A stretch of DNA of 64,000 bases. It comes from JAHEJJ01 sp965212205. Lineage in GTDB: Bacteria > Bacteroidota > Bacteroidia > Flavobacteriales > Flavobacteriaceae. The DNA lies in assembly GCA_965212205.1 (NCBI GenBank), contig CBDBUX010000011.1, forward strand, positions 248,001 through 312,000, written 5' to 3'. The translations under genes and the position numbers were made by a program. Of the stretch, positions 57,988 to 64,000 are shown piece after piece. The number at the start of each line of letters is the position of its first letter. Within the stretch, counting starts at the first letter, position 1. The notes under the pieces were generated by a model. That model saw only the letters and a list, made by a program, of their open reading frames with translations, ran no database searches and was not told the DNA's origin.

Positions 57988-59928
57988 ATGAGCGAAGCCG
58001 AAAATAAGAAACAATATTCAGCGGATAGTATTCAGGCGCTGGAGGGGATTGAACATGTCAGAAAACGCCCCTCGATGTACATTGGCGATGTAGGCACAAG
58101 GGGATTGCATCACCTTGTCTATGAAGTAGTCGATAACTCCATCGATGAAGCCATGGGTGGGCACTGCGATACCATCCATGTCACCATAAATGAAGATAAT
58201 TCCGTTGCCGTTCAGGATAATGGGCGGGGAATCCCTGTAGATATACACAAGAAAGAAGGTGTTTCTGCCCTGGAAGTGGTTATGACCAAAATTGGTGCCG
58301 GGGGTAAATTCGACAAAGATTCCTATAAGGTTTCCGGAGGATTGCATGGTGTTGGTGTTTCGGTAGTGAATGCACTTTCAGACCATTTGAAAGCTACAGT
58401 GCACCGAGACGGGAAGATTTGGGAACAGGAATACCAAAGGGGTAAAACATTATATCCGGTAAAAAGCACCGGGACCTCTAAAGAAAGAGGGACTATTGTC
58501 ACCTTTCATCCCGATGTGGAGGTTTTTACACAGACCATAGAATTCAGTTATGAAACCCTGGCTAACCGAATGCGCGAACTGGCCTATCTCAACAAAGGAT
58601 TGACCATTTCCATCACGGATCGGCGGCAAAAAGATGAGGAAGGTGCTTTTGTTTCTGAGTCGTTTTTCTCGGAAGAAGGGCTAAAAGAGTTTATAAGATT
58701 CCTCGATAGTAACCGGGAGCCCTTAATCCAGGGGGTGATCTCCATGGAGGGTGAAAAAAACAGTATTCCTGTTGAGGTAGCCATGATCTACAACAACAGC
58801 TATACAGAGAACCTGCATTCCTATGTGAACAACATTAATACCCATGAGGGAGGAACGCATCTTTCGGGCTTTAGAAGAGGACTTACCACTACACTGAAGA
58901 AATATGCGGACAGTTCGGGAATGCTCGATAAATTGAAATTTGAAGTTTCCGGAGACGATTTTCGTGAAGGACTAACGGCAATTGTGTCTGTAAAGGTTGC
59001 CGAACCGCAGTTCGAGGGTCAAACTAAGACCAAACTGGGTAATCGCGAGGTGTCTTCTGCAGTAAGCCAGTCGGTCTCTGAAATGCTGACCAATTACCTT
59101 GAAGAGCATCCTGATGATGCCAAAACGATCGTTCAGAAGGTGATCCTAGCCGCACAGGCCCGCCATGCTGCCACCAAGGCACGGGAGATGGTGCAGCGGA
59201 AAAATGTGATGTCGGGTGGAGGTTTACCCGGAAAACTTTCAGACTGTTCCGAACAGGATCCAGCCTTATGTGAAGTATTCCTTGTTGAGGGTGATTCCGC
59301 AGGGGGTACAGCCAAACAGGGCAGGGATAGGAACTTCCAGGCCATCCTTCCGCTCAGAGGAAAGATCCTCAATGTGGAAAAGGCCATGCAGCACAAAGTA
59401 TTTGAGAATGAGGAGATCAAAAATATCTATACTGCATTAGGGGTCACTATTGGAACCGAAGAAGACAGCAAGGCCCTGAATCTCGAAAAACTGCGTTATC
59501 ACAAGGTGATTATTATGTGTGATGCCGATGTAGACGGCAGTCATATCGAAACCCTGATCCTGACCTTCTTTTTCCGCTATATGAGGGAGCTTATAGAACA
59601 AGGGCATGTTTATATCGCCACACCACCCCTATATCTTGTAAAGAAAGGCAGTAAGAAACGTTATGCCTGGGATGATGGCGAACGAGACACCATCGCTGAG
59701 GAATTCGGTGGCGGAGTGTCCATTCAACGATATAAAGGTCTTGGTGAGATGAATGCGGAACAACTATGGGATACAACGATGAATCCTAATTTCCGAACAT
59801 TAAGACAGGTGACCATAGAAAATGCTACCGAATCAGACAGGATCTTCTCCATGCTGATGGGCGATGAAGTGCCTCCACGGAGAGAATTTATCGAGAAAAA
59901 TGCCGTCTATGCGAACATTGATGCATAA
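57988..59928 (+). CDS. gyrB: DNA gyrase subunit B
   Basis: ATPase subunit of the type II topoisomerase that introduces negative supercoils. The 646-aa protein has the GHKL ATPase motifs (VYEVVDNSIDEA, DNGRGIPVD, GGLHGVGVSVVNALS), the transducer region, and the TOPRIM domain with EGDSAGG (VEGDSAGGTA), PLRGKILNVEKA and CDADVDGSHIETL. Length and the C-terminal RREFIEKNAVYANIDA match Bacteroidota GyrB. A terminator follows 24 nt after the stop. Confidence 0.98.
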   Translation: MSEAENKKQYSADSIQALEGIEHVRKRPSMYIGDVGTRGLHHLVYEVVDNSIDEAMGGHCDTIHVTINEDNSVAVQDNGRGIPVDIHKKEGVSALEVVMTKIGAGGKFDKDSYKVSGGLHGVGVSVVNALSDHLKATVHRDGKIWEQEYQRGKTLYPVKSTGTSKERGTIVTFHPDVEVFTQTIEFSYETLANRMRELAYLNKGLTISITDRRQKDEEGAFVSESFFSEEGLKEFIRFLDSNREPLIQGVISMEGEKNSIPVEVAMIYNNSYTENLHSYVNNINTHEGGTHLSGFRRGLTTTLKKYADSSGMLDKLKFEVSGDDFREGLTAIVSVKVAEPQFEGQTKTKLGNREVSSAVSQSVSEMLTNYLEEHPDDAKTIVQKVILAAQARHAATKAREMVQRKNVMSGGGLPGKLSDCSEQDPALCEVFLVEGDSAGGTAKQGRDRNFQAILPLRGKILNVEKAMQHKVFENEEIKNIYTALGVTIGTEEDSKALNLEKLRYHKVIIMCDADVDGSHIETLILTFFFRYMRELIEQGHVYIATPPLYLVKKGSKKRYAWDDGERDTIAEEFGGGVSIQRYKGLGEMNAEQLWDTTMNPNFRTLRQVTIENATESDRIFSMLMGDEVPPRREFIEKNAVYANIDA

Positions 59929-59951
59929 GAATTCCCGTTTCACAACAAAAT

Positions 59952-59976
59952 CCTGACATTCGTGTCGGGGTTTTTT
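59952..59976 (+). terminator. Rho-independent terminator of gyrB
   Basis: Arms CCTGACA and TGTCGGG (one G-T pair), then GTTTTTT. It sits between gyrB and the DUF6588 gene. Confidence 0.75.
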
Positions 59977-59998
59977 AGTTTTAGGCAAATTATAAGCG

Positions 59999-61003
59999 AT
60001 GAAACGTATATTAATTGCCTTATTTTTCAGCAGCCTGGGAACTCTTTCTGCACAGTCTGGCCTTGATGACCTGTTGCTGGCCGGAATAGAGGATGCCCAG
60101 CGATACACCAACGATTACCTTGCACCTGCCTCAGAAGGAATAATTTATGGGGTGTCTGGGAGCTGGTACAATACAGCCGATGCAAAACCCTTGGGGGGTT
60201 TCGAGATCTCCCTGATCGGTAATCTTACCTTTTTTAAAAATAAGGAAGACAAAAAGCAATTTATACTTAACACTGCGGAATATGAAAATCTGCAATTTGT
60301 AGATGGTAGCCCATCCAAGCCGGTATCCTCTGCCTTAGGAGATATTGAGGGGGTCCTGGTTTTTGTTGAAGATGAAACCGGACTGCTTCGCGAGGAATTT
60401 GAACTTCCCTCAGGTTTGGCCGGTGAAGGCTTGAACTTTCTTCCATCGGGCTATATTCAGGCCAGTGTGGGGCTTATCAAAGCAACCGAGGTGAAGGCAA
60501 GGTTCCTTCCTCCTATAAATACAGATGATGCCCGAATATCTTTTTATGGTTTCGGCCTCCAACATGAATTCACCAAACACCTGCCGGCCGACAAGGTGTT
60601 ACCAATAGCCATTTCAGGGGTAATCGGGTATACGCATTTTGATGGAAAATATGATCTTACCGATTCGAGTTTTATCGCCGGATCTGATCAGCGATTAGAG
60701 ATGGCCATCAATTCGTGGGTCTTTCAGGCGGTGGTTTCTACGCGGCTTCCGGTGATCAATTTTTATGGCGGACTGGGATATCTGTCTGGCAAGTCCGATA
60801 CCGACGTGTTGGGAACATATACCGTTCAGTCTGGCCCGCTTCAGGAAACCTATATAGATCCTTTCAGCGTAAATACCAAGGCGAGTGGGGTAGTGGGAAA
60901 TGTCGGTGCTAAATTGAAACTAGGATTTTTCAGACTACACGCCGATTATTCCCTGGGCGAATTCAATAACCTTTCCTTTGGAATAAATTTCGGATTCAGG
61001 TAA
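59999..61003 (+). CDS. DUF6588 family outer-membrane-like protein
   Basis: A 334-aa protein with a signal peptide (to about residue 19, LSAQSG). It resembles the DUF6588 family of Bacteroidota: DLLLAGIEDAQRYTNDYLAPASEGIIY, KPLGGFEISLIGN, ALGDIEGVLVFVEDETGL and FELPSGL. The rest has alternating hydrophobic strands (GLGYLSGKSD, HADYSLGEFNNLSFGINFGFR) ending in an aromatic residue, consistent with a small outer-membrane barrel. Function unknown. Confidence 0.84.
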   Translation: MKRILIALFFSSLGTLSAQSGLDDLLLAGIEDAQRYTNDYLAPASEGIIYGVSGSWYNTADAKPLGGFEISLIGNLTFFKNKEDKKQFILNTAEYENLQFVDGSPSKPVSSALGDIEGVLVFVEDETGLLREEFELPSGLAGEGLNFLPSGYIQASVGLIKATEVKARFLPPINTDDARISFYGFGLQHEFTKHLPADKVLPIAISGVIGYTHFDGKYDLTDSSFIAGSDQRLEMAINSWVFQAVVSTRLPVINFYGGLGYLSGKSDTDVLGTYTVQSGPLQETYIDPFSVNTKASGVVGNVGAKLKLGFFRLHADYSLGEFNNLSFGINFGFR

Positions 61004-61017
61004 AGATCTGAATATCA

Positions 61018-61052
61018 AAAAAAAGCAGCCTTCATTACAAAGACTGCTTTTA
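61018..61052. terminator. bidirectional Rho-independent terminator
   Basis: Arms AAAGCAG (61022-61028) and CTGCTTT (61044-61050), with CTT/AAG pairing further in. An A-run precedes it and a T-run follows. It serves the DUF6588 gene and the convergent lipoprotein gene. Confidence 0.75.
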
Positions 61053-61076
61053 ACAATATATGGAAAAATTAAGGGG

Positions 61077-61436
61077 CTACTCTCGCTGGGCAAGGATCTT
61101 TCCTTGATTGTCCTCTAGAACTTCGATGCTCTGTTCCATCTTCATACTCACAACATCATTGGTCATATCAGTTCCGGGATAGGAAATGGTATAGAAACCT
61201 TTTTCCTGAGACCAGCTAAAATCGGTTTTTATTTCAAGGCTATTATCGATATAAAGGTGATACCTGCCCAGGTAGGCGTCGTTAAAAATCCATTCCTGGT
61301 GGGTAATGTTTTCTTCAGCATTTAATTCGACTCGATTCCAGATTCCGATAATCGGATCGTTGTTCTCAGGAATCCTCGAACAGTTACTCGCTGAAATTAT
61401 AGCAATAATGGCCAATAAACATAAGAGCTTTTTCAA
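61077..61436 (-). CDS. small lipoprotein, lipocalin-like, 119 aa
   Basis: The lipobox is SNC (Cys19), after a short hydrophobic segment. PIIGIWNRVELN, strand pairs with aromatic residues and a KMEQSIEVL end resemble small lipocalin-like domains, which bind small hydrophobic ligands in Bacteroidota lipoproteins. The family assignment is weak. It is divergent from mdh with an orphan hairpin between them. Confidence 0.68.
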   Translation of the reverse strand: MKKLLCLLAIIAIISASNCSRIPENNDPIIGIWNRVELNAEENITHQEWIFNDAYLGRYHLYIDNSLEIKTDFSWSQEKGFYTISYPGTDMTNDVVSMKMEQSIEVLEDNQGKILAQRE

Positions 61437-61509
61437 TTTTGGTAACTTTTGATTTGGGTATTTTCATTAACGCCGTCCCGTGCAGAACTATTGCCAATTT
61501 TCGATGTAC

Positions 61510-61552
61510 TGCACTTCTACGACCAATTCTTCGTTGAAGTGCATTCTTTTTT
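61510..61552 (+). terminator. orphan terminator-like hairpin between lipoprotein gene and mdh
   Basis: Arms TGCACTTC and GAAGTGCA with an inner ACGA/TCGT pair, followed by TTCTTTTTT. It lies on the plus strand upstream of the mdh promoter, in a region with no called plus-strand gene, so it may end a short RNA. Confidence 0.45.
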
Positions 61553-61631
61553 AACATATCGGCCCTTAAAAAGCACCTAATTTTTAATGATTATATACGT
61601 CCAAACCCGCAATTTTTCGCCTAAAATTCAG

Positions 61632-61639
61632 TAATTTTG
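61632..61639 (+). promoter_or_regulatory. -7 element of mdh
   Basis: TAATTTTG matches TAnnTTTG and lies 36 nt before the ATG at 61676. An in-frame ATG at 61637 falls inside this element, so it cannot be the start. Confidence 0.55.
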
Positions 61640-61675
61640 GCGGGCTTATCCATCAATAAAATAAATAGAATAAAT

Positions 61676-62602
61676 ATGAAAATTACTGTAGTTGGGGCGG
61701 GTGCTGTAGGTGCCAGTTGCGCAGAGTATATCGCCATCAAAGATTTTGCTTCCGAAGTGGTTTTATTAGACATCAAAGAAGGTTTTGCAGAGGGCAAGGC
61801 CATGGACCTGATGCAAACAGCTTCTTTAAACGGATTCGACACCAAAATTACCGGGACCACCGGAGATTATTCGAAAACTGCCAATAGTGATATTGCGGTT
61901 ATCACTTCAGGTATTCCCAGAAAACCGGGAATGACAAGGGAAGAACTTATCGGGATCAATGCGGGTATTGTACAAAGTGTTGCCGAAAGTCTTTTGGAGC
62001 ATTCACCCAATACGATCCTGATTGTGGTAAGCAACCCAATGGATACCATGACGTATCTGGTGCATAAGGTGACGAACCTTCCCAAGAACAGAATCATAGG
62101 TATGGGTGGTGCGTTAGACAGTGCACGATTCAAATATCGTCTGGCCGAAGCACTCGGAGCTCCTATCTCAGATGTCGACGGAATGGTGGTAGGTGCACAT
62201 AGTGATACCGGGATGATCCCATTAGCAAAACACGCTACCCGAAATAGCATAAAAGTTACAGAATTCCTATCTGGTGACCGCCTTCAACAAGTGGTGGAAG
62301 ACACCAAGGTAGGCGGAGCAACCCTGACAAAATTACTGGGCACAAGCGCCTGGTATGCACCAGGTGCAGCCGTATCAGCCCTGGTACAAGCCATAGGCTG
62401 TGACCTCCAAAAAATGTTTCCCTGCTCTGTGATGTTGGAAGGAGAATATGGCTTGGAAGACATTTGCCTGGGGGTACCTGTTGTACTCGGTAAGAATGGT
62501 ATTGAACGTATTGTCGATATCGAACTTGATGATAACGAAAATGCTAAAATGCAGGAAAGTGCTGCAGCAGTGCGCAATGTAAATGCACTGTTAAATAACT
62601 GA
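61676..62602 (+). CDS. mdh: malate dehydrogenase
   Basis: Interconverts malate and oxaloacetate with NAD in the TCA cycle. The 308-aa protein starts at ATG 61676, giving the NAD-binding motif MKITVVGAGAVGASCAEYI at the very N-terminus. LLDIKEGFAEGKAMDL, ITSGIPRKPGMTREEL, VVSNPMDTMTYLV, GMGGALDSARF and the catalytic His in VVGAHSDTGMIPL (LDH-like malate dehydrogenase type) are present. A strong terminator follows. Confidence 0.96.
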   Translation: MKITVVGAGAVGASCAEYIAIKDFASEVVLLDIKEGFAEGKAMDLMQTASLNGFDTKITGTTGDYSKTANSDIAVITSGIPRKPGMTREELIGINAGIVQSVAESLLEHSPNTILIVVSNPMDTMTYLVHKVTNLPKNRIIGMGGALDSARFKYRLAEALGAPISDVDGMVVGAHSDTGMIPLAKHATRNSIKVTEFLSGDRLQQVVEDTKVGGATLTKLLGTSAWYAPGAAVSALVQAIGCDLQKMFPCSVMLEGEYGLEDICLGVPVVLGKNGIERIVDIELDDNENAKMQESAAAVRNVNALLNN

Positions 62603-62647
62603 TTAGTAGTAATATAAATTTATTTCCAATCTAACCGGAGAACCGTA

Positions 62648-62685
62648 AACCACCTGGTGAATCGTCGATTTTGCCAGGTGGTTTT
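62648..62685 (+). terminator. Rho-independent terminator of mdh
   Basis: Arms CCACCTGG (62650-62657) and CCAGGTGG (62674-62681), then TTTT. Confidence 0.85.
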
Positions 62686-62720
62686 GCAGCCACAAATACC
62701 GGACAAATGCTGTAAATAAA

Positions 62721-62751
62721 TTGTCTGTTCCTAAGGGAAATGATATATTTG
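62721..62751 (+). promoter_or_regulatory. promoter of secDF
   Basis: TTG (62721-62723), 20 nt, TATATTTG (62744-62751), 39 nt before the ATG at 62791. Good match to the Bacteroidota housekeeping promoter. Confidence 0.65.
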
Positions 62752-62790
62752 CACGCTATTTGCGAATACCTTCAAAAAATTTAGTAACCT

Positions 62791-64000
62791 ATGCAGAATA
62801 AAGGACTTATAAAGCTTTTTGCTTTGTTGTTCGGTCTGGTCAGTATTTATCAACTATCCTACACCTTTATAACAAGTAAATTAGAGAAAGATGCAGAAGC
62901 TTTTGCAGCAGCGTCCATCGAGGCCACAGAGGAAGACTATGTAGCGAAAAGAGAGGTAATGGAAGCCCAGTACCTGGATTCTATCGGTAAAAATCCCATA
63001 CTCGGATATACTTCCTATGAAGATGCCAAGAAAAAGGAATTGAACAAAGGACTCGATTTGAAAGGGGGGATAAATGTTACCCTGCAAATCTCGGTTAAGG
63101 ATATCCTTAAAGGACTGGCCAACAATACTAAAAACCCGGTCTTCAATAAAGCATTGGCCGATGCAGACCTTGCTTCTAAAGACAGCGATGACATTTACCT
63201 GAATTTGTTCTTCGATGCTTTCGATAATATCAAAGGCGACACCAAGCTTGCCTCTCCGGATATTTTTGCCAACAAAGGCCTGAGCGATGAGATCAATTTC
63301 CAAATGACCGATGATGAGGTAAAACCCATCATTCGCCGGAAGATCGATGAATCTGTAGTGTCTGCTTTTGAGGTGCTTCGCGAAAGGATCGACGGATTCG
63401 GGGTTACCCAGCCAAACATACAGCGTGAAGGGAGTTCAGGGCGTATTCTGGTTGAATTGCCAGGAGCCCGCGACATTGCCCGAGCACAAGACCTGCTATC
63501 CAGTACAGCCCAGCTCGAATTCTGGGAGACATATGAACCCGGAAATCAAAGTCTGATCAGCTATTTTGTAGCGGTTAACAATGAACTTAAAAATATTGTC
63601 GAGGAGCCCGAAGAAGAGGTGAAGGAAGAATCTGAAATCGATTCATTGCTTTCAGATGTGACTCAGGACTCACTCGACCTTGCCCAGGAGCGCAACCCGC
63701 TCTTCGAAAAATTACAACTCAATGGCCCTGGTTTTTCGGTGGGCATTGCTGCCATAAAAGATACAGCAGAAGTAGGTGCCTGGCTGAGGATGCCCGAAAT
63801 AAGGCGTCTTTTGCCTAACGAAGTTCAATTCACCAAATTCCTGTGGGAGCGGCCAACAAAAGACTCTGAAGTTGCTGCGCTTTATGCATTGAAATCCAAC
63901 AGGGATAACAATCCCAGGATCAGCGGTGATGTGGTTAGTGATGCACGCGATCAGTTCGATCAGTTCAACAGGCCGGCCGTGGGTATGGATATGAATGTAA
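62791..64000 (+). CDS. secDF: protein translocase subunit SecDF, 3' end missing
   Basis: ATG at 62791 opens a frame that runs off the right edge after 403 codons. One N-terminal transmembrane helix (LIKLFALLFGLVSIYQLSY), then the SecD periplasmic region with the conserved GLDLKGGINVTLQI, RRKIDESVVSAFEVLRERIDGFGVTQPNIQREG and ILVELPGARD. The P1 region with GPGFSVGIAAIKDT follows, and the window ends at a NRPAVGMDMNV element that begins the next SecD segment. In Bacteroidota SecD and SecF are fused in one polypeptide of about 1000 aa, so most of it lies beyond this window. It drives late steps of Sec-dependent export. Confidence 0.95.
   Translation, partial: MQNKGLIKLFALLFGLVSIYQLSYTFITSKLEKDAEAFAAASIEATEEDYVAKREVMEAQYLDSIGKNPILGYTSYEDAKKKELNKGLDLKGGINVTLQISVKDILKGLANNTKNPVFNKALADADLASKDSDDIYLNLFFDAFDNIKGDTKLASPDIFANKGLSDEINFQMTDDEVKPIIRRKIDESVVSAFEVLRERIDGFGVTQPNIQREGSSGRILVELPGARDIARAQDLLSSTAQLEFWETYEPGNQSLISYFVAVNNELKNIVEEPEEEVKEESEIDSLLSDVTQDSLDLAQERNPLFEKLQLNGPGFSVGIAAIKDTAEVGAWLRMPEIRRLLPNEVQFTKFLWERPTKDSEVAALYALKSNRDNNPRISGDVVSDARDQFDQFNRPAVGMDMNV

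Noticed and set aside
61637..61675. Upstream in-frame ATG as start of malate dehydrogenase
   Set aside because: The ATG lies within the -7 promoter element TAATTTTG and would add a 13-residue tail before the nucleotide-binding motif.

Overview
The window is chromosomal DNA of a marine Flavobacteriaceae bacterium (Bacteroidota). Four things point there: a secreted GH16 glucanase with a type IX secretion (T9SS) C-terminal sorting domain; Bacteroidota-type promoters (TTG/TTTG, then TAnnTTTG) before many genes; a tmRNA encoding the tag GDNNYALAA; and the family set (SecDF fusion, PpgK, DUF6588, DUF2911, TPR histidine kinases, OmpA/TPR/barrel surface genes). No phage, insertion sequence, CRISPR array or ordinary tRNA gene was seen. 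The only RNA gene called with confidence is ssrA.

Layout. 1-2621: 3' part of an M20 peptidase, an aldose-epimerase-like gene and a Cys-rich Crp/Fnr regulator. 2700-7873: a sulfur module with a SulP anion transporter, a CstB-like persulfide dioxygenase/rhodanese carrying a frameshift, a DUF2892 protein and three tiny membrane proteins (44, 60 and 31 aa). 7904-12401: an exonuclease/GIY-YIG fusion, an FMN-dependent alpha-hydroxyacid oxidase and an M19-like dipeptidase. 12548-18139: an 1863-aa modular GH16 enzyme. 19970-28532: an ECF sigma factor, a membrane anti-sigma/TPR protein, a TPR-CHAT protein split by a homopolymer frameshift, and two lipoproteins preceded by matching ECF-like promoters. 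28751-29842: a GIY-YIG gene, structured intergenic repeats and tmRNA. 29952-39150: housekeeping and metabolism (lysine/alanine-type dehydrogenase, PHP phosphoesterase, transglutaminase, KdsA, TypA, PpgK, FtsE). 39282-45355: a cell-envelope group (1006-aa TPR protein, outer-membrane barrel, OmpA). 45576-51298: a YtcJ-like amidohydrolase, DUF2911, AsnB and a DASS transporter. 51393-57719: two surface lipoproteins and a TPR histidine kinase/response regulator pair. 57988-64000: gyrB, DUF6588, a small lipoprotein, mdh and the 5' part of secDF.

Two regulatory circuits can be read from the DNA. (1) TGATGACA-N13-CCGATGTA stands before both lipoprotein genes at 24786-28532, and a related TGAACA-N13-CGATGCGTA stands before the ECF sigma gene, so sigma, anti-sigma, CHAT protein and lipoproteins probably form one signalling system. 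(2) A palindrome close to TTCAGGG-N4-CCCTGAA sits 81-86 nt before the start codons of three genes: the LRR-like lipoprotein, the propeller lipoprotein and the TPR histidine kinase. This suggests a small regulon of the adjacent response regulator.

Two genes (cstB-like and TPR-CHAT) are each broken by one extra base. Either they are real mutations or slippage sites, or the assembly has errors there; the sequence alone cannot decide.
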